From Planomicrobium sp. Y74 (GTDB taxonomy: Bacteria; Bacillota; Bacilli; Bacillales_A; Planococcaceae): DNA of 64,000 bases. Positions 1-7,800 of this stretch are shown one piece after another. The DNA lies in the NCBI RefSeq assembly GCF_003668635.1, contig NZ_RCWH01000001.1, forward strand, positions 1 to 64,000, written 5' to 3'. Position 1 is the stretch's first letter, and each line of letters begins with the position of its first letter. The notes below the pieces were generated by a model. It ran no database searches and was not told the DNA's origin. It saw only the letters and a program-made list of their open reading frames with translations. Position numbers and translations under genes: made by a program.

Positions 1-2
1 CC

Positions 3-218
3 CGGAAAGGGACCTGTGCCGACAACGCGGCCATGGAAAATTTCTTCGGTCTCCTGAAGCAAGAGATGTATTACGGAGAAGCGTTGGTCTCATACGAAGA
101 ATTAAAGAAGCGGATTGCCCGTTACATAGACTACTACAACAACGAACGCATTAAACAAAAATTGGCCGGCATGAGCCCGGTGCAATACCGGACGCATACC
201 AGCCAATTAGCTGCATAA
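3..218 (+). CDS. IS3-family transposase OrfB, C-terminal fragment
   Basis: The reading frame is open from base 3, so the gene starts upstream of the window; only its last 71 codons are visible. The peptide contains GTCADNAAMENFFGLLKQE. In IS3-family integrases this is the DNAxxExFFxxLKxE block that carries the third catalytic acid of the DDE triad, here the Glu of MENFF. The tail with YNNERIKQKLAGMSPVQYR is the typical C-terminus of the integrase catalytic core. The enzyme would cut and join the ends of its own element. The stop codon precedes the right inverted repeat by only 8 bases, the usual spacing. The internal ATG at 33 is not the real start. Confidence 0.9.
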   Translation, partial: RKGTCADNAAMENFFGLLKQEMYYGEALVSYEELKKRIARYIDYYNNERIKQKLAGMSPVQYRTHTSQLAA

Positions 219-226
219 ACTAAAAC

Positions 227-250
227 TCTAACTTTAAGGGGTCACTACCA
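227..250 (+). repeat. IS3-family right inverted repeat
   Basis: This 24-base segment directly after the transposase stop ends the mobile element. Read from outside inwards it begins TGGTAGTGACCCC and ends AGTTAGA, matching the general form of IS150-group termini. The inner boundary is approximate because the left end is not available. Confidence 0.7.
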
Positions 251-270
251 TTCTAACCGGCTTTTTTAAA

Positions 271-804
271 TTACTTGGACTGTTTTGCACCTTCAACATC
301 CACCAATGTATCTCCCGCTCCCGCTTCACTTTTAGTTATAATCGAAAATTGGCCATTGCCTTCCAATACGATTGCTTCGATTTTTTGCATGGAGCCGATG
401 CCCTGCTGACGGACAGCATTTCTGATTTCGCTCTTCAGCACCCGTTCTTTTTCCAACTCTTCTTCACAGAACTCATCGTTATAGTAAAGAAAAGTCGGAG
501 TCGGGTTGAGAATCGCTCCAAATTTTTTCGACTTCATTTCCATCACAGCAATGAACAATTGTATGAAAGTCAGCATCCCCAATACGAATGCCCCTTCGAC
601 AAAAGAAATTTTATCCGTCACGAGAATGGTGGCAATCGTTGAACCATAAGCCACCGAAATAATGACATCAAACATATTGTATTGAAGCATGGTCCGTTTT
701 CCGGAAAGACGCATGATCAAAATAAGGTATCCGTATATCAGGATCGACATAATGACAATCCTTAAAGGTGCTTTCCAGCCATCAAAAATTAATGAATCGA
801 GCAT
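271..804 (-). CDS. DUF421 membrane protein (YetF family)
   Basis: A 177-residue membrane protein. Three hydrophobic segments lie at about residues 12-31, 45-63 and 70-92. After them comes a cytoplasmic DUF421-type domain with LNPTPTFLYYNDEF and an alpha/beta tail; such domains occur in B. subtilis YetF, YrbG and YkjA. The biochemical role of the family is not established. I place the start at MLDSLIF, because GGAGGAGTG stands a few bases in front of that ATG. An in-frame ATG 42 bases upstream has no such site. The gene stands alone between the IS remnant and the next minus-strand gene. Identification as DUF421 is firm; function is unknown. Confidence 0.85.
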   Translation of the reverse strand: MLDSLIFDGWKAPLRIVIMSILIYGYLILIMRLSGKRTMLQYNMFDVIISVAYGSTIATILVTDKISFVEGAFVLGMLTFIQLFIAVMEMKSKKFGAILNPTPTFLYYNDEFCEEELEKERVLKSEIRNAVRQQGIGSMQKIEAIVLEGNGQFSIITKSEAGAGDTLVDVEGAKQSK

Positions 805-1000
805 GGTTACCACTCCTCCGGGAACGACATAATTGCACTTCGGCATTAAACAGTAATCGACTGCGACTGCTCAGACCCACAATTGTATTTTGTACCATTT
901 TATTACCCAAATTTTTGAAAAAGAAACGTCAAGTTAGAAAGTGAGTTTATGCTCGTTGAAGATACTTCATCAATGCGCTGATTAAGGGTGGGGGTAATTT

Positions 1001-1047
1001 TTATTAAAAAATAGAAGCAGCAGCTCTTTTTGAGCATACTGCTTCTT
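1001..1047 (-). terminator. Rho-independent terminator of the DUF1643-like gene
   Basis: GAAGCAG (1014-1020) pairs with CTGCTTC (1039-1045), with an inner CTC/GAG helix. On the minus strand the stem is followed by a T-rich tract. It lies just after the stop of the minus-strand gene ending at 1100. Confidence 0.65.
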
Positions 1048-1099
1048 TCAACAGTTCATTTCGAATCAGCAAAAACGACCAAGCCATGAAATAAGAAGC

Positions 1100-1768
1100 T
1101 CAGACCACTTTCGTTGCTCCTTTCAACTGCTCTTCCATATCATCCAGCCATTTGATGCATTTTGTTTGCAGCCACGGGAATGGATGATAGTACAGCGGTT
1201 GCTTATTATATGGAATACCTGTTACTTCTCCAAGTTCTGATAACACTGTATAGGCTTCTTCCGCAGCAGCGGTAATGTCTGTTTTGGTCCCCCAACCTGC
1301 AATAATGTGGTCTGCACCTTCCACAATGTCTAACAATTCAGGATAGCGGTCTATTGAAAAGATGCTGTGGCGACTGTCGCGATGAGTCCTCATTAACTTC
1401 TGGCCATCCAGATACTCATTGAATTTTCCGGTCCGCAAATCTGTCAGATTGATGATCTGGACATGATTCCACTCCATCCGCTCCATCAGGCGCATCAGCT
1501 GAAACATCGTGTTGTCAGGTGTCGCCGGCAAGATCGGCAGTATATCGACCTCCCCCGTTAAAGAGGGTATCGCATCTTCACCGGCAACCGGCAGACTTTT
1601 TCCAGGGTTCAGCAGAACAAACAACGCATCGGTTCCATCTGTAAAGGATCCTTTCCTGTGAATGTAAGCGACACTCCTGCAAAGGTGACTTACATTGTTT
1701 GTCAATAATCTGTAGAAGACCCCCTCTGTTACAAAAATCGTCTCCAATTCCTTTGCTGATTGATACAT
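1100..1768 (-). CDS. DUF1643-like protein
   Basis: A 222-residue soluble protein. The start is well supported by GAAGGAGGAATTTT in front of the ATG. The middle resembles the DUF1643 family: LLNPGKS, then DNTMFQLMRLMERMEWNHVQ, then INLTDLRTGKFNE. That order (Asn-Pro, Asp-Asn-Thr-x, a helix, and a beta strand ending in Asn-Leu) fits the family. Near the C-terminus there is a GWGTKTD loop. DUF1643 proteins occur in phages and chromosomes and have no assigned reaction; a nucleotide-related role would be a guess. The gene is monocistronic, with its own terminator. The assignment rests on motif order only. Confidence 0.6.
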   Translation of the reverse strand: MYQSAKELETIFVTEGVFYRLLTNNVSHLCRSVAYIHRKGSFTDGTDALFVLLNPGKSLPVAGEDAIPSLTGEVDILPILPATPDNTMFQLMRLMERMEWNHVQIINLTDLRTGKFNEYLDGQKLMRTHRDSRHSIFSIDRYPELLDIVEGADHIIAGWGTKTDITAAAEEAYTVLSELGEVTGIPYNKQPLYYHPFPWLQTKCIKWLDDMEEQLKGATKVV

Positions 1769-1930
1769 AAAATTCCTCCTTCAGTTTTTTTATCTTAATT
1801 GAAGAAGCTTCCGTTGAATGAGCGGCAAAGAAATCCGCCATTCCATATCTGAGTAAAAACATCATAACAAACAGAACGTATGTTTGCAAAATATAATTAA
1901 ACAATTCAGAAAATATATGCTTTAGAACAA

Positions 1931-1980
1931 TTTAAAAATGAAAAAGCCGGCTTGTGCATTGTTAACGCCAAGCCAGCTTC
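1931..1980 (-). terminator. Terminator of the SCP2-domain gene
   Basis: AAGCCGGCTTG (1944-1954) and CAAGCCAGCTT (1969-1979) form a stem with one mismatch. On the minus strand it is followed by CTTTTTCATTTTT. It lies 20 bases past the stop of the gene ending at 1999. Confidence 0.8.
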
Positions 1981-1998
1981 AATCAACCTGAAAAATTT

Positions 1999-2337
1999 TT
2001 AGATATCCACCTCGTATTTCTTCACAATGCTTTCAAGCTTTAACGCTTTGGTCATGTCGCCGTCAATCTTCAATTTGCCGGTCATAAACGCCGTCATGCC
2101 GTTCAGTTTTCCTGCCAGGAACTTCTGAAAATTATCGCACGACATTTTCAGTGTGCAATCCGCATCCACTTCTGCATCCGATAAAAGCTCAGCTTTACCA
2201 TCTTTCAACTGCAGCTTATATGCTTCCCCGTCAATCACAAACTTATAATTCGCATCTATACCTGAAATCGGTTCAGGGTTATTATTAATCTCTTTTTCAA
2301 TCTGCTGCATCGTTTCATTCAAGGCAGTCATTGCCAT
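1999..2337 (-). CDS. SCP2 sterol-binding-domain protein
   Basis: A 112-residue protein made of a single SCP2-like domain. The central part reads YKFVIDGEAYKLQLKDG, and the C-terminal half reads DCTLKMSCDNFQKFLAGKL followed by GKLKIDGDMTKALKLESI. These are the strand and helix blocks of stand-alone bacterial SCP2 proteins, which bind fatty acyl or other hydrophobic ligands in a tunnel. The ligand here is unknown. I start at MAMTALNETM because AAAGGGG lies 9 bases before that ATG; the ATG 9 bases upstream overlaps the ribosome binding site. No partner gene is adjacent: the divergent oxidoreductase cluster starts about 230 bases away. Confidence 0.85.
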   Translation of the reverse strand: MAMTALNETMQQIEKEINNNPEPISGIDANYKFVIDGEAYKLQLKDGKAELLSDAEVDADCTLKMSCDNFQKFLAGKLNGMTAFMTGKLKIDGDMTKALKLESIVKKYEVDI

Positions 2338-2491
2338 ACTCTTCATCCCCTTTTTTTCTCTCTAATCAATTTTTAATATAAAACCTTTTAAAAGGCCCTT
2401 CTACTTCCATTCTATTCAAAACCCTGCAATTCCTCTTTTCAGACAAAATACCATATCAGCGGGAGAATATATTTTCAACAAATTCTTAAGT

Positions 2492-2520
2492 TTGACAGAA
2501 TTTTAAATATTCGAGAAAAT
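2492..2520 (+). promoter_or_regulatory. Sigma-A type promoter of the Gfo/ThuA cluster
   Basis: A perfect -35 box TTGACA (2492-2497) is separated by 17 bases from GAAAAT (2515-2520), a four-of-six -10 box. Transcription would start near 2527, immediately before a palindromic operator. Confidence 0.7.
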
Positions 2521-2529
2521 GAAAATAAG

Positions 2530-2550
2530 TTTGTTTATCAAGTAAACAAA
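2530..2550 (+). promoter_or_regulatory. Perfect palindromic operator in front of the Gfo/ThuA cluster
   Basis: TTTGTTTA (2530-2537) and TAAACAAA (2543-2550) are an exact 8-base inverted repeat around a 5-base centre. It sits right after the predicted transcription start and just before the ribosome binding site, the classical place for a repressor. The half site recalls xylose operators bound by ROK-family XylR (AGTTTGTTT...AACAAACT). That resemblance is a comparison from memory. No regulator gene lies in the window. Confidence 0.7.
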
Positions 2551-2566
2551 GATTGGAGATGAGTTG

Positions 2567-3727
2567 ATGAATAAATTAAATATCGGCATGGTTGGCTATA
2601 AATTCATGGGTAAAGCTCACAGCAACGGCTACAGGGCACTGCCGATGTTCTTCCCGGACCGCATAAAGCCGGGTATGAAAGTAATTTGCGGCAGAAATAC
2701 TGAAGCTGTGGCAGCTGCTGCCACACAATTCGGCTGGGAAGAACATACTTCCGATTGGAAAGATCTTGTATCCCGGGACGATATCGACTTAATCGATATC
2801 AACGCCCCAAGCAACGCCCATAAGGAAATTGCAATTGCGGCGGCCGGTGCCGGCAAACATCTCTACTGCGAAAAACCGCTGGCGCTTTCATTAAAGGATT
2901 CACGTGAAATGCTGGAAGCGGCGGAAGGAGCAGGCGTGAAGCATATGGTCGGCTTTAATTACCGTTTTGCCCCAGCCGTTTTGCTGGCTAAAAAGTTGAT
3001 TGACGATGGCCGGTTGGGCGACATCCATCATTTTCGAGCCTGGTTTTTACAGGACTGGCTGGTCGACCCTGACTTCCCCCTCGCCTGGCGGCTTCAGAAA
3101 GGAATTGCCGGTTCAGGTGCACATGGTGATTTAGGAACGCATCTGATCGACATGGCCCATTTTCTTATCGGAGATATCGCTGATGTCATCGGCATGAGTG
3201 AAACGTTTATCAAAGAACGGCCGCTCCCGGAGGAAACGGCTGGTTTATATGCAACGAGCGGACAGGCAGCCAAAACCGGTCCTGTTACTGTTGACGACGC
3301 GACATTATTCTTGGCCCGCTTTGCAAACGGCGCACTTGGCAGTTTTGAAGCGACCCGCTTCGCAACAGGACATCGCAGCACAAACTCTTTTGAAATCAAC
3401 GGCAGCAAAGGCAGTGTCATTTTTGACTTTGAACGAATGAACGAACTGCAGGTTTACTTTACCGACGACAAAGAAGACGTCCAAGGATTCCGCCGCGTAC
3501 TCGCAACCGATCCTGCACATGCCTATTCTGGCGCTTGGTGGCCTGCTGGACATCCGATCGGCTATGAACATACATTTACCCACGCTTTCGTTGAATTCAT
3601 GGATGCACTTCAGGAAGACCGCCAGCCGGTCCCCAATTTCAACGACGGAGTCAAATGCCAGCAAGTACTTGAAGCTGTTGAATTATCCATTAAGGAAAGA
3701 AAATGGATTGCTGTATCCAGCCTTTAG
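2567..3727 (+). CDS. Gfo/Idh/MocA family NAD(P)-dependent oxidoreductase
   Basis: A 386-residue dehydrogenase of the glucose-fructose/inositol type. The N-terminal Rossmann domain begins NIGMVGYKFMGKAHSNGY; the usual GxGxxG is here GYKFMG. The family hallmark EKPL follows at about residue 104. The C-terminal domain carries GDLGTHLIDMA, where family members place catalytic Asp/His residues. Such enzymes oxidise a hydroxyl of a sugar or cyclitol; the substrate cannot be read from sequence. GGAG eight bases before ATG 2567 fixes the start; the TTG just before it is less likely. The gene opens a three-gene cluster with a ThuA-like gene and a second Gfo/Idh/MocA gene, so the three products probably act on one sugar or its derivative. 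Confidence 0.9.
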   Translation: MNKLNIGMVGYKFMGKAHSNGYRALPMFFPDRIKPGMKVICGRNTEAVAAAATQFGWEEHTSDWKDLVSRDDIDLIDINAPSNAHKEIAIAAAGAGKHLYCEKPLALSLKDSREMLEAAEGAGVKHMVGFNYRFAPAVLLAKKLIDDGRLGDIHHFRAWFLQDWLVDPDFPLAWRLQKGIAGSGAHGDLGTHLIDMAHFLIGDIADVIGMSETFIKERPLPEETAGLYATSGQAAKTGPVTVDDATLFLARFANGALGSFEATRFATGHRSTNSFEINGSKGSVIFDFERMNELQVYFTDDKEDVQGFRRVLATDPAHAYSGAWWPAGHPIGYEHTFTHAFVEFMDALQEDRQPVPNFNDGVKCQQVLEAVELSIKERKWIAVSSL

Positions 3728-3760
3728 AAAAAAATTTGAACCGACAGGAGTGTTGAGCCC

Positions 3761-4504
3761 GTGAAGAAAAAAGCATTGATCGTCCAAGGCGGTTGGGACG
3801 GCCATGAGCCGGAACAAGTCGCAGAAATTTATAAAGAGCTGCTCGCAGCAGAAAACTTCGAAGTAGAAATCTCCAATACACTTGAAGCATACGCAGATGC
3901 TGAAAAATTAAAATCGCTTGATTTGATTGTCCCCAACTGGACGATGGGAGAAATCGATCCACAATACGTGCGCAATGTCTCGGAAGCTGTGATCAGCGGT
4001 GTTGGACTGGCAGGCAGCCACGGCGGAATGTGCGATTCTTTCCGAAAAAATGTGGACTGGCAATTTATGACGGGCGGCAATTGGGTCGCGCATCCAGGCA
4101 ATGACGGGATAGAATATACAGTCAACATCAAACATTCTTCGAGCCCTCTTTTAGAAGGATTAAACGATTTCAAAGTCGTCAGCGAACAATACTATCTGCA
4201 TATCGATCCGGCAGTAGAAGTGCTGGCCACCACCCGCTTCCCTGTTGCAGAAGGGCCGCATACTTTAAACAAAGCCGTCGACATGCCGGTTGTCTGGACA
4301 AAACGCTGGGGCGCCGGGCGCGTATTTTACAATTCGCTGGGACATGTAGCGGATATCATAGCGATGCCTGAAGTTTCGTTCATTATGAAAAGAGGATTTT
4401 TATGGGCGGCTGAAGGAAAAAGGCTCTACGGAGATTCAAACAATCACAGCTATGCAGCTTCTGGAAATGCCGGGAACTATACCGGCATGGGAGACAGCCA
4501 GTAA
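3761..4504 (+). CDS. ThuA-like domain protein
   Basis: A 247-residue protein of the ThuA-like family, which has a class I glutamine-amidotransferase-like fold. It shows ALIVQGGWDGHEP at the N-terminus, then DLIVPNWTMGEI, GLAGSHGGMCDSF and the C-terminal WTKRWGAGRVFYNSLGH. These are the family's conserved blocks. In rhizobia ThuA works with ThuB, a Gfo/Idh/MocA oxidoreductase, in trehalose-type disaccharide use through 3-keto intermediates. Here it lies between two such oxidoreductase genes, which supports a keto-sugar role, though the substrate is unknown. The start is GTG at 3761, with GGAG ten bases upstream. It begins 33 bases after the preceding stop and ends 12 bases before the next start: one operon. 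Confidence 0.88.
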   Translation: MKKKALIVQGGWDGHEPEQVAEIYKELLAAENFEVEISNTLEAYADAEKLKSLDLIVPNWTMGEIDPQYVRNVSEAVISGVGLAGSHGGMCDSFRKNVDWQFMTGGNWVAHPGNDGIEYTVNIKHSSSPLLEGLNDFKVVSEQYYLHIDPAVEVLATTRFPVAEGPHTLNKAVDMPVVWTKRWGAGRVFYNSLGHVADIIAMPEVSFIMKRGFLWAAEGKRLYGDSNNHSYAASGNAGNYTGMGDSQ

Positions 4505-4516
4505 AGGAGGAGTAAG

Positions 4517-5614
4517 ATGCGCACAATGAAGATCGGCATCATCGGCTGCGGCTACATAAGTTCCATTTACATGGAGAATATCCCGGCCTACAACCATTTA
4601 TCGCTTACAGCGTGTGCAGATTTGGATCTGGAACGCACCCGCGCACAAGCGAATCAATATGGCATACCGAAAGCCTGCACCGTACAGGAATTGCTGGCCG
4701 ATCAGGAAATCGATCTGGTCATCAATTTAACGCTTCCGAAAGTGCATGCTGAAGTTTGCCTTCAAATATTGGAAGCCGGCAAACATGTCTATGTGGAAAA
4801 ACCGCTGGCAATCAGCCTGCAAGAAGCCAAGCAGATGTTGGTCAAAGCGCATGAAAAAGGCTTATTAGTAGGCGGCGCCCCGGACACATTCCTCGGAGCA
4901 GGAATACAAACCGCACTTCGTCTGATTGAAAACGGCGAAATCGGTGTCCCAATCGGGGCTTCGGCTTTTGTAATCAGCCGAGGACATGAACATTGGCATC
5001 CAAATCCTGCTTTCTATTATGAAAAAGGCGGCGGTCCGCTGTTTGACATGGGACCCTATTATTTAACCGCTTTGATCGCACTGCTCGGCCCCATCCACCG
5101 CATTGCCGGGTCAGCGCGCATCAGTTATCCGGAACGGACCATCCTGAGTGAACCGAACGCCGGACAGAAAATCACCGTCTCTACTGAAACGCATATATCC
5201 GGAACGATTGATTTTGCATCTGGTGCAGTCGGTACCCTAACCGCAAGCTTCGATGCTTTCGGAGGTTCCACGCTCCCGCCGATTGAAATTTACGGAAGCG
5301 AAGGCACTTTGCTCGTTCCAGATCCGAATAACTTCGGCGGACCGGTTCGGCTGCGCAAAAAAGATGAAGAAAACTTCACCGACATCCCTTTGATATCCGA
5401 TTTCCAGGAAAACGGACGCGGCATTGGCGTCGCTGACATGGCATATTCAATACTGAACGGCAAAACGCACCGCGCGAACGGCCAGCTCGCCTACCATGTA
5501 TTGGAAGCGATGCATGGCTTCTTAACTTCATCACGTGATGGCGTGTATCATCATATGGATAGCACTTGTTCGAAGCCTGAAGCATTTGTGCGTAACGAGC
5601 AAATTTTCAGCTAG
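4517..5614 (+). CDS. Gfo/Idh/MocA family oxidoreductase, second copy in cluster
   Basis: A 365-residue enzyme starting MRTMKIGIIGCGYISSIYM, with a complete GxGxxx dinucleotide-binding loop (GCGYIS). VEKPLAIS lies near residue 96, the family's conserved EKP. The C-terminal alpha/beta domain contains GGPLFDMGPYYLTALIALLG, a substrate-site motif of the family. The start is fixed by AGGAGG six bases before the ATG. It closes the three-gene unit, and a strong hairpin terminator follows. It is clearly different in sequence from the first copy, so the pair probably catalyses two different redox steps, such as oxidation and later reduction of a keto-sugar. That division is inference. Confidence 0.9.
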   Translation: MRTMKIGIIGCGYISSIYMENIPAYNHLSLTACADLDLERTRAQANQYGIPKACTVQELLADQEIDLVINLTLPKVHAEVCLQILEAGKHVYVEKPLAISLQEAKQMLVKAHEKGLLVGGAPDTFLGAGIQTALRLIENGEIGVPIGASAFVISRGHEHWHPNPAFYYEKGGGPLFDMGPYYLTALIALLGPIHRIAGSARISYPERTILSEPNAGQKITVSTETHISGTIDFASGAVGTLTASFDAFGGSTLPPIEIYGSEGTLLVPDPNNFGGPVRLRKKDEENFTDIPLISDFQENGRGIGVADMAYSILNGKTHRANGQLAYHVLEAMHGFLTSSRDGVYHHMDSTCSKPEAFVRNEQIFS

Positions 5615-5656
5615 TGCAGTCATACAATATTGTTACTTTGAAATCATTGCACGCAT

Positions 5657-5706
5657 AAAAAAATGGAGAAGTTCATCCCTGATAGGGTGAATTTCTCCAT
5701 TTTTAT
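5657..5706 (+). terminator. Terminator of the Gfo/ThuA cluster
   Basis: A long hairpin: AAAAATGGAGAAGTTCATCC pairs with the complementary arm ending TTTCTCCATTTTT, with a few G-T wobbles, followed by T-rich sequence. It begins about 45 bases after the stop of the last gene. Confidence 0.85.
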
Positions 5707-5747
5707 TTGAGACTATTATTACTTAAAGACTTGGCGATAAGCGTCTG

Positions 5748-6040
5748 TATAAGTTGAACTAATAATTTTTAATAATCGATATTCCGCAAAACAGCTTCGC
5801 TTGCCGGGGGCTCGCGCTGAGCTAACTCGAGCTCGTTACCCTTCGCCCGAGTGGATCTCATCACTTCGCTTGCTCCCCAAGGCGTCTTCGCAGTTTTGCT
5901 TCATATCTTTAGAGATTTCTCTCAGCAAAGGCGCGGCTAAGGACTGGCCGGAGCAATAAGACGAGTGGTTTTCTCGGCTTATTGCGGGAGGCTTGTCCAT
6001 AGCGCCGAAGCGATATATTTTTTTAAAAGTTCAACTTATA
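5748..6040 (+). repeat. Dispersed inverted-end repeat, copy A (long form)
   Basis: Copy A is bounded by a perfect 13-base inverted repeat, TATAAGTTGAACT at 5748-5760 and AGTTCAACTTATA at 6028-6040. Inside, a core runs from GATATTCCGCAAAACAGC (5778-5795) to GCAGTTTTGCTTCATATC (5890-5907). A second module (5908-6016) contains the hairpin CAATAAGACGAG...CTCGGCTTATTG and ends AGCGCCGAAGCGATAT. Six copies of the core occur in the window. No credible protein is encoded; the short open frames inside are coincidental. The element fills the gap between two convergent genes. Confidence 0.85.
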
Positions 6041-6043
6041 TAA

Positions 6044-7708
6044 CTATTCTTTCTTCGAATCATCCATCCATACTTCGCCGTCTTTATAAGACATGCCTTC
6101 CGGATAACGGAGGTCCATTACTTCATCCTGTGTTTCCTGCGATGGAGCTTTCGTCGCCAGGGACACAATGACAATTGCTAGTATTGCCGATGCCGCACCG
6201 AACACCCCGGCACCTGTATCGATAATCCCTAAAATACTGAACCCGCCAAATCTTGAAGCGAAAATATAAGTAAGTGTCACCACAAGACCGGTTAACATGC
6301 CCGCGATAACCCCCGGTCCATTTGCACGTTTCCACCAAACACCTAAAATCAGCGCCGGGAAGAAAGTACCGGATGCCAACGCAAACGCCCATGCGACAAT
6401 TTGTGTAATCGCACCTGGCGGATCGAGAGCCACGATCCCCGCTGAAACTGTCGCAATGATGATTGACCAGCGGCCAACCAATAAACGTTTTCTTTCACTC
6501 GCTTGCGGGTTGATGGATCTATAATAAATATCCTGTGACAGCGCTGCAGAAATTGCAATCATCAATCCGCCAGCCGTTGATAGCGCTGCAGCCATTGCGC
6601 CCGCTGCCATCAATCCGACAACAAACACGCCAAGATTAGCGATTTCCGGAGTTGCCATGACCACAATATCGTTGCTGATCACAAGTTCCTCCCATTGTAA
6701 AATGCCGTCACCATTCGCATCCGCCAGCGAAAGCGATCCAGTGTTGACCCAGGAAGTTGTCCAAGCTGGTAAATCTGCAATTGAAGAACCTGCTACTTGT
6801 GTCATTAAGATGAAACGGGAAAATGCAGCATATGCAGGTGCCGACAGGTAAAGCAATCCTATGAAAAGCAATGCCCAAGCGCCGCTCCAGCGAGCCGCTT
6901 TCATTGTCGGAACCGTATAGAACCGGACAATGACGTGAGGCAAGCCCGCTGTCCCGGCCATTAATGTAAACATTAGAGCAAGAAACTGCCATCTCGTTGC
7001 CTCAGTAAAAGGAACTACGTATTCAGAAATACCAAGCTGAGCATCCAATACTTTAAGCTCACTGACAATCTGTCCATAAGAAAGCCATGGCAGCGGATTA
7101 TTGGTCAATTGAAGTGACATAAAAATGACCGGTATCAGATAAGCTGTGATTAACACAAGATATTGCGCAACTTGTGTCCAAGTGATTCCTTTCATCCCAC
7201 CTACAGCAGAGTAAAAGGCGATTAGAGCCACCCCGACCATTGTCCCAATAGCCGTATCAACTTCCAGCAAACGGCCAATAACAACACCTGAGCCTGACAG
7301 CTGTCCGATTGAATATGTAAAACTGATGATGATGGTTGCTACAGCGGCTATTAACCGCGCGGTGCTGCTCTTATAACGATCTCCGATAAACTCAGGAACC
7401 GTATAACGGCCGGACTTTCTTAATTGTGGAGCAAGTAAAAATGTCAGCAACAGATAGCCGCCTGTCCACCCCATAATATAAGCAAGGCCATCGTAGCCCA
7501 AAAGCATGACTGTCCCCGCCAGCCCGATAAAAGAAGCGGCACTCATCCAGTCTGCGCCGATTGCCATACCATTAAAGATCGCCGGCACGTTTCTCCCTGC
7601 CACGTAGAAATCAGAAGTCACACGTGCCGTATTATAAAAGGCTATTCCTATATATAATCCAAAAGTTCCCAAAATCAGGACAAGTGATACGATAAATTGT
7701 GAATCCAC
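6044..7708 (-). CDS. Sodium/solute symporter large subunit (VC_2705-type, SSS family)
   Basis: A 554-residue membrane protein of the solute:sodium symporter superfamily, related to acetate permease ActP. About thirteen hydrophobic segments are visible. FYVAGRNVPAIFNGMAIGADWMSAASFIG is interrupted here only by citation length; its core FYVAGRN and ADWMSAASF are the SSS signature. The VC_2705 branch pairs with a DUF4212 small subunit, and exactly such a gene lies 92 bases upstream. Between transmembrane parts, residues 330-341 form DANGDGILQWEE, a complete EF-hand calcium loop. The start is GTG, preceded by GGGGGAG. Substrates are probably small carboxylates; that is inferred from the family. 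Confidence 0.9.
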   Translation of the reverse strand: MDSQFIVSLVLILGTFGLYIGIAFYNTARVTSDFYVAGRNVPAIFNGMAIGADWMSAASFIGLAGTVMLLGYDGLAYIMGWTGGYLLLTFLLAPQLRKSGRYTVPEFIGDRYKSSTARLIAAVATIIISFTYSIGQLSGSGVVIGRLLEVDTAIGTMVGVALIAFYSAVGGMKGITWTQVAQYLVLITAYLIPVIFMSLQLTNNPLPWLSYGQIVSELKVLDAQLGISEYVVPFTEATRWQFLALMFTLMAGTAGLPHVIVRFYTVPTMKAARWSGAWALLFIGLLYLSAPAYAAFSRFILMTQVAGSSIADLPAWTTSWVNTGSLSLADANGDGILQWEELVISNDIVVMATPEIANLGVFVVGLMAAGAMAAALSTAGGLMIAISAALSQDIYYRSINPQASERKRLLVGRWSIIIATVSAGIVALDPPGAITQIVAWAFALASGTFFPALILGVWWKRANGPGVIAGMLTGLVVTLTYIFASRFGGFSILGIIDTGAGVFGAASAILAIVIVSLATKAPSQETQDEVMDLRYPEGMSYKDGEVWMDDSKKE

Positions 7709-7800
7709 CAGTTCTCCCCCTTTTTAAAAAGCATTCAACACCGGTCAACACCGGTTGTTGTTAAACAGTATTTCCTGCATGTCAATGCAGCGAATTGATG

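Larger units (their letters stand above)
1..250 (+). mobile_element. 3' end of an IS3-family insertion sequence
   Basis: The window opens inside an insertion sequence. It contains the last part of the transposase gene, followed by a right-end inverted repeat at about 227-250 reading TCTAACTTT-AAGGGGTCACTACCA. That end resembles the IS150-subgroup consensus, whose other strand reads TGnnnTGACCCC then a T/A-rich tract and AGTTAGA. The left part lies outside the window, so completeness cannot be judged. No target duplication can be tested without the other end. Confidence 0.85.
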
